Positions 23,847 through 36,600 of a DNA stretch of 64,000 nucleotides are shown here, in pieces. Position numbers and translations under genes: made by a program. The DNA is from Gordionus sp. m RMFG-2023 (Eukaryota; Nematomorpha; Gordioida; Chordodea; Parachordodidae). Within the stretch, counting starts at the first letter, position 1. Each line of letters opens with the position of its first letter. Where the stretch lies: positions 4,079,475-4,143,474 of the forward strand of contig NC_088775.1 of the NCBI RefSeq assembly GCF_954871325.1. Reading direction: 5' to 3'. The notes beneath the pieces are model-generated. The model did not search any database and was not told where the DNA came from. It was given only the letters and a program-made list of their open reading frames with translations.

Positions 23847-26800
23847 ATGATAATAGCTAAAGAAAATAGGGATATAGGTAGTTGCCTGTTCAACAATCCT
23901 CATTTATCTGACATCACTTTCAAGGTAAAAAAAAATTTTCAAAATTAAATAATTTAATTTTTTTAAACATTGAAAACTTTAATTATCATTTTTTTAATAA
24001 TAACTACCGATTGGTGCTAAGGCTGCATTCAAAGTGGAGACAGATCCATTTTTTACATCCGTTTCCGTCAAAGTCAATCTCATTAAAAATGATATATATG
24101 TTCATAGTGCGTCCGTTCCCATACCTTCCGTCTTAAAACGGATCTGGCAAATTTTGAGGTCAAAACATTTTGACTTTTTCATCCGGCAAATTTTTTGAGC
24201 TAAAAATGAAAATCAATATATATCATTTTTTAATGAGATTGACTTTTGGCGGAACGGATGTAAAAATTCATCTCCACTTTGAATGCAGCCTAAATTTAAT
24301 ACGATTGAAATACTAGTGTTGTTTTAAAAGGGTCATTTTGAGCTGATTTTTTAAAACGGCTAACTAAATATTCTAGGAGAAAAATATTGCCTTAACTTCG
24401 AGATTTCGATAATATATGTCTAGAAATCTTGAGGCTTGTGTACTATTTTTCTGGATGAAATATTGAGTTGCCGTTTTTAAAAATCCGCTCAAAACTAGCC
24501 GTTTAACAACACTATAAAATACCTACTAGCGCCAACGCACTTCATCATAATATTGTAATGTGAAAGGAGAAAATGAACGTAAATGTAGTCAATTTGGTGG
24601 AAGAATGAAAATGATCGAGATGCCAAGATTCGGAATAAGGAAAATGAGTCTGAGCCTGCATAAAACAAATTTTTATAGTTTTTTATAATTACATATTTAA
24701 GAATTTAAGCTCACGGCCCGAATTTTAAAATTTTTCAAAAATAGGCCCGAGTCCTGATTTCGCAGATTTAGTAGACAAATATTTAATGAAAATAAAATAT
24801 ATCTTTGTGTCACTCCAAATCTGCCTAAATATTTTTGAATACCTCGACTTCATAATTTTTTATTTATCTCTTTGAAATTAAGAACTTTCGTGTATTTATT
24901 TTCTTAAAATGGTCCTTCCATTTATCGTCTCTTCTATTATGTGATGATTCGCAATGATTTATTAAACTTAAACATTTATACAATTTATCTTGGTTAACAT
25001 TTCTGGCATTGTTTGAAATTGAAAGGAAGGGGAGGATTAAGAATGAAAATAGATTTAAAAAATAATGAATATATGCATGTAACCGCATAACCGAGAAAAG
25101 TATCGGAATTCCTTTTAATCTATCTGGATCCCTTGTCCTTAAATTTGGCAATGAATTTATATTTAAAAAATAATTTGATAAATAATAATGTGACGAGATT
25201 TTTTTTCTTCTAGGTTTTTATGAGGTAAAATTAAAATTAAAACGCGAAAAAAAAAATTATTTTTGTAAAAATTAAAAAATTATTTTCGATAAAAGTAACC
25301 ACCATCATGAGAGTGGCAATATTTTTTTACTTGAAGAAATTGCTTCTAGTGTGGGTTATATACGATCTAATTTGGGCCGATTTTTTTAAAAACAGCTGAT
25401 TTATATTTTAGCCAAAATATCGTGATTTAGCCAAAATGAGCAAAATCATCCTGCTTACATAATATTATCTTGTCTAAAATTTTAATCAGGCCCTTTATGA
25501 AAAAATTAATCCTAATCGAACCATTTAACAACACTAATTGCTTCAGATCCTTGGATACCCATGCAAATTTTATCCAATAGTTGAGTGCTTCCCGCTCAAG
25601 GGCCGTTGTTCTTAGCTAATTAACAACAGACAACAATACATCAATGATGTTTGCAGACTTTTAGATAACTTTTATTTTAAATTTTAGGCATGCATTTTGA
25701 AAATTTCTTTTAAAATGGGCTTTAAAAAAAAATTAATTTTTATGATATTAACATATCGTATTTATTTTCTGAAAATAAGGAACGGGAGAAGGGCGTGTAA
25801 TTAGCTTAAAATTATATTTACGATTAAGTCGCTTATTTATTCCTTTGAACTACCAAACCATCAATAACATATTGTACGGTTTCTAAAAGCGGAGAATAGA
25901 CATTTCCTCTACGTCTTGGAAAAATGATTCATCTTAAATATTATATATATACACTAAATAAATAAAATCAAATGATATATATTAATACCTAGACTGACGA
26001 TGCATTTATAAGCGTCATGTAAATCAGCTGAACTCGCCATTGTGGTGACCCATATAGTAATTATTCTCATGTTCAAAACTACACGTAAATTGATAACTTG
26101 TTTCCTTATTATCTCTCTATGATCAAGCTATTTCTTTAATAAAGTTTGCGTCAGGCATAGGAATAAATTGGCATCTCGTTCAAAAATTTTAATAATGGAT
26201 ATGGATAATCATAATGGCGTTCCCAGCTGTTTTCATCGATGTACACTCTTAATGAATGCATCGCCAGTCTAGGTATTATTATGCGTTAGTGAAACAAAAT
26301 ATATTAAAAAATAATTAATTAAAAGGTAGATGATAAGAAATTCTACGGGCATAAACTCGTACTTGCTCTCAAAAACGAATATTTCTACACCTTCTTCTAT
26401 GGGAACAATCCCTACGAGGGTAAATGCTTAGAAATATTGGATTTAAGTGCTGAAACCTTCCCCATAATATTGAGGTTCGATAAATTTTTAAAAATATTTT
26501 TGCCCATATTACTCGCTTTTTTAAAGTTTTATATACTTAGATGATGCTTCCCTCGAAAACGTCGAAGCCAATATTTTCGTGGAACTCTTAAATGGGGCCA
26601 AGAAATTCTTGCTGAAAGAATTAGTCGATAAATGTGCGGAAAAAATTAATTGTCAATATGGGAAAAGGTTTAAGAATAATTTTCCGCTCGTTCTATATTT
26701 GTCGACTGCGCTACACCCAGAAATTAGCAAAGCGGATTGTCGTAAGGTAATTTATTTTTTTTTTTAAACTAATTTACTATTAGGACATGCAAGGCATTAC

Positions 26801-27509
26801 CAGGTCTGTTCTCGCTTCCGAAATGTTTATGAATGCTCCGTTTGAATTAATTTACGATTTCGTTAGCTACATAAACACGAATAATTTGGAGCCCAAGGCG
26901 TTGATTTTCGAATTTCTTCTAAAATGGGGGAAAAAAGAATGCGAAAAAGAAGGAATTTTAGGCACCAACGAGAATATAATGAGCGTAATTAAGAAGAATA
27001 GATTCGAGCCAATGTCCTACTTAGAAAGTTTTACCGTGACAGACATCATAAATATTATTAAGAAGAGGAATATATTGTGTGAATCCGAGATAACCGATTT
27101 AGTATTGAAAAGATTTGCCTCACTAGATTTATATGATAAAATACCGCGCCCAACCCCTAAATCTTATTATAGCATAATAACTACACCGGATTCTAATAAT
27201 TCTCTACAGGCTCTTGAATTGTGTCCACAATTATTTATCGTTGGATTCATGCTATCATCTTATTTTAGCGTTAGAACTAACGGATTCACCACGATTAAAC
27301 TGATGGAAAATGATAATTGCATCTGTGCGTATAAAGTGTCTCATAAGAGTAGGAGCCTAATTTGGGTGCCTGATATTGCGTTTTACCCATCTTATACGTG
27401 CGATATTGCTATAAATGATATATCACAAGTTTCTCTTCAATGGTATGAGGGTAAAATTACAGTGAAAGCGTCGAAAACCTCACAAATCGGAATCATTTAT
27501 TATAAATAA
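23847..27509 (+). CDS. BTB/POZ-BACK-like protein, copy C, intact
   Basis: Four exons, 23847-23924, 26326-26474, 26527-26746 and 26784-27509, sum to 1173 nt (390 residues) with every junction GT-AG and in phase. The start MIIAKENRDIGSC leads into the BTB fold: DITFKVDDKKFYGHKLVLAL, the FYTFFYG helix end and IYLDDASLENV. A BACK-like helical region follows at about residues 150-265 (SEMFMNAPFELIYDFVSYI, then IFEFLLKWGKKECEKEGI). The last 125 or so residues are rich in beta-type sequence (IWVPDIAFYPSYTCDIAIND) and carry no kelch, MATH or TLD motif that I recognise. The likely role is a homodimeric adaptor binding CUL3 or another partner; this is family knowledge, not shown here. Intron 1 is 2.4 kb and full of MITEs; the others are 52 and 37 nt. 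AATAAA overlaps the stop codon. It is the only copy seen complete in this window. Confidence 0.87.
24021..24290. mobile_element. PIF/Harbinger-like MITE with TAA target duplication
   Basis: Long inverted ends of about 75 bp begin GGCTGCATTCAAAGTGGAGA and finish with the inverse TCCACTTTGAATGCAGCC. TAA occurs on both sides (24018-24020 and 24291-24293). A GG start with a TWA duplication is typical of PIF/Harbinger derivatives. It lies in intron 1 of BTB copy C. Confidence 0.72.
24314..24514. mobile_element. hAT-like MITE, family 1, with 8-bp target duplication
   Basis: Starts TAGTGTTGTTTTAAAAGGGT and ends GTTTAACAACACTA. Flanks TGAAATAC and TAAAATAC agree at 7 of 8. In intron 1 of BTB copy C. 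Confidence 0.75.
25347..25537. mobile_element. hAT-like MITE, family 1 (duplicate of 2835-3011)
   Basis: The same element and the same ATTGCTTC flanks as the partner segment. Confidence 0.75.
25984..26278. mobile_element. MITE family 2 (duplicate of 3455-3721)
   Basis: The ends read ACCTAGACTGACGATGCATT and the inverse GCATCGCCAGTCTAGGTATT. It stops about 48 bases before BTB exon 2. Slightly longer than the partner because of small insertions in the body. Confidence 0.7.
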
Positions 27510-28860
27510 ATAACGTTTTTTTTATAGAATATTAATATAAGTTTGATAATTTTATTTTTATAGTAAATTTTTTTTAATTCGGAACTCGAGTCGTTAAACT
27601 TGAGAACAAGTTAGTTCAATTATAACATTGAAATAATTATCAAATATTTGATAAATTAAAAATCCCTTCTTTTTTCGTTACTAATTGCTCTGAATCTGCA
27701 AATATTGTATATTTCTACTCCCAAGTTATAAATTTTTAGGGCGAGCAGTTTAATTCAGTAATTAATATCGAAATTATCATCTTGTATACATAAATTAGGA
27801 ATACTTAATAGGTCCATGGAGATAAATGAATATTTGGAAATTTTGCTCTTTAGTGATTTTTTTTACTTTTAATTTTTTGATCAGGCCCGACCTATATTTA
27901 ATATTAAAAAAAGGTTCTCGAGCAAATAATAAATCAAATAACCTTTCCAAGCTCGGCCCCAATACATCCAAAAATTGAATTTAATGTATATAATTAAAAT
28001 AAAAAAAATTTCAGTGTATTTGGGCAATCATTTTTTGTAGTAATAACCAAAAATTTATAAATTATTTAAAAGAGAAAATTTTATAATATTTTTTTTTAAA
28101 GCTAGCAACTGTTTTAAATAAGCTAAATTTAAAAAATTTTTATTTTTGAACCACAGGCCCAGGTCCAGACCAGCTAAAAATATAATATTATGCCCATGCC
28201 CAGCCTATGGGCGGTTTATAGGCTTTAGCTAGCCGGTTCGGTCCATAAGGTCTCTGCTTCATTTATCATTAAAAGAATGGCTTGTATTATATGTTTATTT
28301 TAATTACAAATTTGACATAGCGCAAGCAATTCGGAATCTAAATAGAGACAGAAAATAATTAAAATATTGAGCCATGTGGGAGAGACCTATTTTTCGGAAT
28401 AGGACCATGATAGACGGCAAAAATCTTTTATTTTAACTCAAAATTAATATTTGAAGGGAATAACAACCGAAATATATTATTGTTCTTTAATATTCATAAA
28501 TTTTCCAATTTTCTAGAAATATTGTACCCTTTTAACTCCAAAGACCTTTTATTTTGGATCAGATCTTTAAAAAAATGCTTTTCTTATCAGATCTATTACA
28601 TGAGATTTTTTTTATTATTTTACGACTCCAAACTTTTAAAAAATGTATTTATTTTGGATCTTTAAATAGTTTCAAATGAAATTTGAATGTCAGAAGTGTC
28701 CTTGGCATAAAGACCCGAATAAAACACACGACATGGACCAAATAACCCCGGACAAAAATTCCTTCCGATGAAACCGATACCAGATAAAAATATTATAAAT
28801 TTTTATAAAATTTATAAATGCTTAGAAAATTTTTAAAATATTAATTTCCTCCATACACAG

Positions 28861-29208
28861 TGTTGTAATTGTTGAGAAAAGAAGAAAGAAATTTAATATA
28901 ATACATAAAATGTCAGTTATTTTCTGACAGGGGAATGAAGTTTTCCTTGGGGGAAGAAGAGGAGATGATTATCACGGCGTGTTTCATTGTTAGGAAAAAG
29001 CCCCTAGTTGGAGATTGGGAGATATTGGATTAATGGTAGAAGATGTCAGCTGTGGACCTTTGGGAGATGAAGAATTGGATAATTATGATTTATTATATTA
29101 TATTTTCCGAATAGATATTAGATTGTTGTTTATTTTGATGAATAAATTTGGATCATCTTGTTATGAAATATGGTTTGTTTTGTGTTATGGGATATGGCTT
29201 GTTATACA
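28861..29208. mobile_element. About 350-bp insertion private to duplicate C, flanked by ATACACAG
   Basis: The partner segment has a single ATACACAG at 6334-6341, where this segment has two copies around about 348 extra bases that start TGTTGTAATTG and end GGATATGGCTTGTT. This is a filled site against an empty site, with an 8-bp duplication. No terminal inverted repeat is evident and no coding could be assigned. A short non-autonomous transposon, a retroposon, or a lone terminal repeat of an LTR element are all possible. Confidence 0.7.
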
Positions 29209-29871
29209 CAGGTGTCAGAAAATGATTAAAGAACTTAACTATATTCATATTGTTGGAACTTAGAGTGCCCAAATATATCATATAAGATATGCAATTGTTG
29301 TTTGTTCATCGGAACCCCGAGAAAAAACCTAAAATGTAAATTATATTATCTAATATGATATAATTCATGCAAGATTCATTTTAAATTATTTATATGCCTC
29401 CCCAATTATCATTATTTTTACATAATGCATATCGATATAACTATCTGGTATAATAGTAATTCTAATTCCTTTGAAGATTTTGACATTCACTCTGTCTTCT
29501 TTCCGTATTTCATAAAATAAAAATATTTTGCAAAGGTGATTAAAAAAAAATTCAAAATATACTATTGGATAAGATAAATTTGTAATTGTTTATCGAAGAA
29601 AGAGAGAATTTAAGGAAATAAGTCACGTGATCACCAGTTTATAATTGTATTAGTTTTATTTGTTTTTGATGATTTCACAAAATTTCATTAGTATACAATT
29701 TCCGTAGCTACCTGATATTCTAACTTCTCACACCATGAAAATTATTTAATACTGTAACCTTCACCTTCATTTCTACAATCACTCCTTACATTCTCATCGT
29801 TAGGTGGCTCAAAGTAAATCTAAAAATACTTGATAATCTTTATTTTACAATCAATAGAAGCTATATTAATG

Positions 29872-30322
29872 TTATATAATTACAAGATTTTATATTTATA
29901 AAGAATTTTTTAAAATTGATTTATTTACTTGTTTGAGTTTCTGGTCTTCCAATGTAGGAGAATGATTATATTTTGTTGCAGATTAGTAACAAATTGTGCT
30001 TACTTAATCAATTTACGTATTATATTATTATAACACTTTTTCTTTTTATTATTACTTGTATTTACTGAATCAATTTATAACTTTTAACAAAAAGTTATTA
30101 TATAATTACAAGATTTTATATTTATAAAGAATTTTTTAAAATTGATTTATTTACTTGTTTGAGTTTCTGGTCTTCCAATGTAGGAGAATGATTATATTTT
30201 GTTGCAGATTAGTAACAAATTGTGCTTACTTAATCAATTTACGTATTATATTATTATAACACTTTTTCTTTTTATTATTACTTGTATTTACTGAATCAAT
30301 TTATAACTTTTAACAAAAAGTT
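29872..30322. repeat. Local tandem duplication, two units of 226 bp
   Basis: Units 29872-30097 and 30098-30322 both run from TTATATAATTACAAGATTTT to CTTTTAACAAAAAGTT and are nearly identical. Duplicate A has a single unit (about 7011-7233), so this copy arose after the segmental duplication. Confidence 0.85.
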
Positions 30323-31513
30323 TTAATGGAGGCTGGGAATTAAATATAGAATTATATATAAATATCGCGAAAAGATTAAAAAGTTTGAAGTTTTATATCT
30401 AAATAAAAAGACATATGATATTTTTAGTTTTGATAACATAATAAAAGACATATTATATAATTCATTCAAATATTCTTTTTAACTACTGCATTCAGAGTCA
30501 ATATTCTACACAGACTAATATCCATTCTACTGGTTAATTCCCCCCAATACTGACTAATAGTGATACCATAACAATTCTCAGGGCAAGACTTTCCCCCCTT
30601 TTCAATATGTTTTAACACAAATGAATATAAAAACAAAAAATTATATTTAAAAAAAATTCCTGATTTAAAGCTGCTAGATAACAATTGGTAACAAAATGAA
30701 ATTCTGAAAACTCGAATAGGTCTAACAGGGAGGGGTGGGAATGAGGGTTGCATAGTGATCCGAAAAATTTTGATAAAATGAATATCTAAGATATTTCTTG
30801 CTTTGAAGATAGCTTCACAGAAAATATATTCATGATCAAATTGCTACTCAATTGTCTATATTTACCCGTATTTACAAATATGATGATATAATTTGTCATA
30901 GGGACAATGAACTAATTTTATCTAGCAAATTTAAAATTATGGAAATAGGCTGAAGTCAAATATGTGACACGATTAATTTGATGCCCGTAAAGAAAAGAAT
31001 TGTTGATACAAATAGTTTGAATATGTGATTATTTGGGACTTGGGACAAAGTTGGGAGTTAATGCGATATTTATTAGCCTAAAGAATATTTGTTAAATTCA
31101 ATATTTAAATTCTATTTATTTAGAAAACTATATTGGAAAATTTATGATTTTAGAAGCAAACAATGAGTTTTATATTCGGTGCATATAATGTAATGCATGT
31201 GCGTTTTACAGTGCAATAAGTTGTAATTTTAAATTCCCAATTAATATTATTTAATATGTGTAATTGTAATATATATTTTATTTTCTGCGCAATTGCGATA
31301 AGTATGTTTAAATGTGTTCAATTAGTATGACTTTATATCAATGACATGTCATTGCTTTATATATGCAAAAAGAAACATGTGTTAATCATTTCGTACGAGT
31401 CTTTTTTTAATAAAAATGTGGTATATTGTGGATAACCCATTTTTTTAGACATTTTTGACAAAAAATATAAATAATAAAAACATGTATAGTATGAACAAGC
31501 CATTAAAGGGGTC

Positions 31514-31620
31514 CAGACCGGCAGAGTAAATTCGAACCGAAGTCACTCAAATTGGTGGAGGTGAAGGCCTCATAAAATGAGGCTACTAGAAAACATTTGT
31601 CCACGAGGCCACAGCATCTC
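31514..31620 (-). mobile_element. tRNA-derived SINE head (duplicate of 8381-8486)
   Basis: Minus-strand B-box GGTTCGAATTT and A-box-like TGGCCTCGTGG are present. A few base changes separate it from the partner copy. Confidence 0.65.
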
Positions 31621-31648
31621 CATTCTTTCCTAGAGGGAGGGTTATGAC

Positions 31649-31843
31649 TACTGTTATCAAACGACTTGTTTTAAGTCGCTTTTTATAAACGGCTAACTCA
31701 ATATTTCACCCAGAAAAATATTACGCAAGCCTGAAGAAATTGCTCATAGAAGGAATAGGTTTAAATATCAATATTTTTCTGGCTAAAATATTGAGTTAGC
31801 CGTTTTGAAAAATCGGCTCAAAACTAGCCGTTTAACAATACTA
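31649..31843. mobile_element. hAT-like MITE, family 1 (duplicate of 8514-8707)
   Basis: The right half is better preserved than in the partner (AATATTGAGTTAGCCGTTTT, then CCGTTTAACAATACTA). Confidence 0.7.
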
Positions 31844-33614
31844 TTACATTTTGTTATCTAAGGATATTATTTATGATAAAAAGTAAAAATGATAAGAGAG
31901 GGTGGCGAGCTTAGCCTTATCTTGATTAAGCCTTATTAAGATTTATGAAACTTGTAATTCTGTAATTGTTTTATTTCTAATATTAATAATGTTGTTAAAT
32001 ATCTAAGTCAACATATCTCAAAACGGTGAAAAAAATGAAAGCAGAAGAAAAATGGGTAGAATTTTTTAATGAAAATGATAAATGTTGCAATTATAAAAAG
32101 ATATGCAATTATATTTTATTCATTACCTCAAGGCACATTTTTAGCCTGATGAGGGCTTCACGAAGAAAATAACCTAAATTATGCCCAGATATTTGAAAAA
32201 AATTTATCACTTTAATTTTTTTTATATTTTAACTATTTAAAAATATGTTATTTTTTAAGTCTCTGAATTAGCTTCCTTTCCAATCCAACGAAGGCCTACA
32301 AAAAGGAGGGGCATAGTCTCCATAATTTTTTTTATAAGGAAAATATATATAAAACTCGTAAAATCATAAAATTCAAAAATATTTTGAAATTGGGGAATGT
32401 CTTTTATTCACTATGATATAATTGAATTTTGAATGGAAATTCAAAATTCGATAAAGTCCGTCTAATGAGTACCGTTAGTTTTTGTTTAGCTTTAAACTCG
32501 GTTTAAGAGTGAATTGAAAAACTGATTAATTACTCATCAGACAAAAATATTGGCGCAATCAAGATATTACTTTTGCCAGTGATGATCAGGCTTAACTAAT
32601 GAACTTAATGATTAATATATTTATGTTACTTAATTTTAAGGAATTAGGGTAGGAACATTATATTTGTTGAACTACATTTTCTTGAAGTCGAATCTCTTTT
32701 CTCTTAATTAAATTATCATTATATTCATTTAATATAATAATAATAAATTTTATCGGACTTATTTTCTATAAAATAATTGTCTTTATATTATATTTCATTT
32801 TAAGTAGGAGCAAAACATTATGTATTTAAGACATAGAATTATAATTCCTCAATATTTTAGAGTTATGAAGACAGCATCATTATATAATTTCTAGTTTCAA
32901 GTACAAATACTACGTATGATAGGGATGATGTTAGTTAGTACATGTTCCTAATCGATGATTATCACTAATACCCACCATTGATAGAATTTTGGAATGAACC
33001 TCTGAAAAGATATTTTTTAAATGGAATTATAAAAACTATTCAAAATTTTTGAAAAATTTTTCGAAAATGTAGTGGGAGAGTAAATTAAGGCATGGTTTCA
33101 CATTTTGTAATCTACATGCTATAATATGCAATTTCAATCATTAGAATTTTTGTTAATACCGATTTACAAGATTACGTTACAGCTATGTTCTTTACTGATA
33201 AAAATTTATAATAAATTTCACGGGTCTATTGTTTAAAATATTTTCGATTGTTTTAATGTTGTGCTAATAATTAATAGCTTTTTAAATGAAGCAGATATTT
33301 TTACTAAATTGACATACTATCAATGTACAAGATTTGAATGTAATCATTGACAGAATGTCAATCATCCTATTTTGCCAAGCCTTCAATACATTCTGATTAG
33401 CTTTTCAAATTTAAATCTAATTTTTTCCATCATATGATTGGTCTTTTTAACCTTCAGCTATAGAAGGCTTATGCGACCTAAACTATCACATAAATTCCCA
33501 TAATCTATATTATGACATAACTCACGTATCATCTAAATTTTCAAAACCTATATTTTATTAAAACATTAGCTCACAAAATTAAACTATGGCTAGATCTATA
33601 GTTATAGGTAATAG
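31844..33614. other. AT-rich spacer upstream of sphingosine kinase
   Basis: Matches 8708-10710 of duplicate A, minus about 220 bp. The promoter of sphingosine kinase, and any further 5' exon, should lie here, but no signal is clear. Confidence 0.5.
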
Positions 33615-36600
33615 ATGGTAGTTAAAAAATATTTAATCTTAATAAATCCACATGGTGGACGAAAGAGAGGTCTTAAAATTTATAAAAATTATCTGCTCCC
33701 TGAATTATTAAAAAGTGATATATTACATTCAACAGTAATAACAGGTATTATCTTGTATAAATTATTGTATTTTATCTATAATCCTAAGAAAAAAGTAACC
33801 ATGCCAGGGAGTTAGTTCAAAATTTGAATATAAATGAATGGCATGGAATTATTACAATATCAGGGGATGGACTAATTCATGAAGTAATTTATACATATTT
33901 ATAAATGATATGCTTTTGAATTTGATTACAACAGGAAATATTTTACTACTAATATTCAGTCAAATACAGTTTTTCTTTAAAAAAATCAAATCAATAGTTT
34001 GTTTATAAATTTTAACCTAAAGATTTATATAGTTTCATGATTTGTTTTAGAAAATTATAATGTTATTGGGCTCATTTAAAAATATAATGAAATTACCTGG
34101 CTAACTTAAAATCACAATTTTGTACAGTTGATTTAGATGATAAAATATTTAAAATATTATAATTCGCAGGCTTATAAACAGTTTAATTTTAGCCAATTTT
34201 TAATGTGAACTTAATATTTTAACTAGAAAAAATAATTCATATGCCTCAAGATTTTATTAATAGATATCCATAAGTCTTGCATAATTTTTTCTGGATATAT
34301 TGACTTATTCGTTTTTAAAAATTGGCTTAAATGAGCTGCTTAACTACATCCCTTGATATATACCCCTATGGCTTGGGGACTCTAAAGCAAAATTTACAAA
34401 ACTGCTCAACTAGAGGTGGGTGCAGGCCTAATTTCTTATTCGTGGCCCACCCACTCACTGTGGCAATAAAAAAAATTCACCTACCACTAAGAAATTTTTT
34501 ACCCAACCTGTCCACTCATGAAAGGCAATATTTTGATTCACACCCAAAAATTCATGGTGTTTTTTAATTTTTCAAAATTTTATTTCTATAATTTTACACT
34601 TTTTTGAATTTATTTTGTATATTTCTCTAATTCCATAATAATAATACAATTTATAATGTTCATGTATTTTTATTTCAAATGTGTACACTTTTTTTTTAAT
34701 AAGTGATTGGCTACAGAAAATAACTTTCACATGACTGACAAAATTTTACTCGCTAATTTTCTCAAAAAAGAAAATGAATTTTCCTGCTTCCAAAACTACA
34801 AAATATTGTCATTGTTATTTGTCTTATGAGCTATCTTTTAAGTTCACCTGTTGATGCTTAATCAGAATCATCTAGAAATTCTCTAAATGTTTCATTCAGA
34901 ATATACAGTTTTTATGAGTGTATGATGAATATAGGAAAGTTAATGATAGCTGGAATTCACTTATGCATATCATCTAATTTTATAATTTAGCGTTTTTAAG
35001 ATTGTTTTATATATATCTTCCTTTTCTTCTCTATTAAAAACTTAGGCGCTTGAAATTTGGATCTAGAATTATGCCTAACTTTTGTAGTATTAAATCTAAA
35101 AGAAATATTGTCCTGTTTTTTAAGTTTTGATTATTATTGTATCACCTTCAGAAGGTTGACAAAATTCTACAAATTTTTAATTCCATAGATAAACTTCATT
35201 TATTATGGTATGAGAATCTGTCGTCAGATCACCCGAGCATTCTTAAAATATTGATAAAAATTTGTCTAACTTGTGTATGATGTTGATATCAATTGTGGCT
35301 AATCTATTTAGTTCTTTCTTGTTAAGCACACCTATATTTCAGAATAGGATTTTAAGAAACTCTGTACTGTATCATGAGGTATACAGAGTTACATCTTGTT
35401 TAAGAGTGCTGTTTGAAATATTGTATAATTTTTTTTTTACACCATTTAAACTTAAGGTCAGGTAAACAATTGTCAAAAATACAGTGCATAACATTATTTA
35501 ATGTCATATTTGGGTGCACTTATATGATTTTCTCCGTTATCAGTCACTTAAATTATTTTCTACCTCTGTGTATTTTTTCTAAAATTTAATTGACTATACT
35601 TTTCAGAGTTGTTAAAAGATACTTTTAAAATGGATCTAGATACAGATACATCGTCTAAAATAATATCTAGATACCGATATTTTAATCAAAAATCTATCTA
35701 GATACAGATACCACATTTTTATATCTAAATTTTGGATATAAAAATGTGGTATCTGTATCTAGATCCTTTAACAACTCTGATACTTTTAATATTGACCTGT
35801 TTTATGTTTTTAAAATTAAAAATCTTTATCGATAATATATCCTGTAATAATGGTTAAAAGAATTCGACTTTTATAGTCATCCATCCAAAATTCGGCGATT
35901 ATGGACACGTGATTATTATTGATCATGCTTTTAATTTTAATTTTATCCTATATTTTTGGAGCTATAGTATTCATGAGAGTTTTTTCGGGTCACTAGTATA
36001 TCTCTTATATTTTGTTGTCCATATGTTACATCAACATTCTTGGCCTAGTTTGTAAAATTTTGAAAAAACACACCAACCGGGTGTTTATTAAATGCGGAAG
36101 ATTTTTTCTTTTTTTTTAAAAAAAAGAAACTAAATTAAATTAGAATGAAATTGCAAATTTATATTCATTAAATAAAAACACAATTTTAAAATTCAAAATT
36201 TCCGTGATTTACGGGAAATTTATGTTCACACCCGATTACGTCCGGGAAAAATACTCACGACGTGACCCACAGTGATACGATGGGTCGCGGCACGGCCCAC
36301 CCCCATCTCTAGTCTCAACTCTTAAATGACTCCAGTTGCCCATAACCATTTCTTGCTGTGAAGAAAATATTGGTAGATAAAATTTTCCAAAAAGGATTGT
36401 AATAGTAATGAAAATTTTTTAACATTTTACACGAAATAATGTTTTTATTTACATCCCTGAAGTATATTGATAATAAATTAAATAGCTATAATTTAAGTGT
36501 ATTTTTAATTTATTTAATGAGAAATATAATCATATCACGTTATTTGGCTATGATTCAAAAATGATAAATTTGTGTTTATATTAAAAAAAACCTCTCGTTT

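Larger units (their letters stand above)
27510..31513. other. AT-rich spacer of duplicate C
   Basis: Corresponds to 4948-8380 of duplicate A. No gene recognised. It contains the private insertion 28861-29208 and the tandem pair 29872-30322, listed separately. Confidence 0.6.
25122..33968. repeat. Segmental duplicate, copy C (direct orientation, partner 2612-11064)
   Basis: About 8.85 kb matching 2612-11064. Here it runs from inside intron 1 of BTB copy C to inside intron 2 of the complete sphingosine kinase gene, so this copy keeps both genes in their natural setting. Extra DNA found only here is an insertion at 28861-29208 and a second 226-bp tandem unit at 30098-30322. Confidence 0.93.

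Noticed and set aside
28480-28665. Phe-rich open frame, also visible antisense at 6093-6332
   Set aside because: Low-complexity A/T frame, not conserved between the duplicates.
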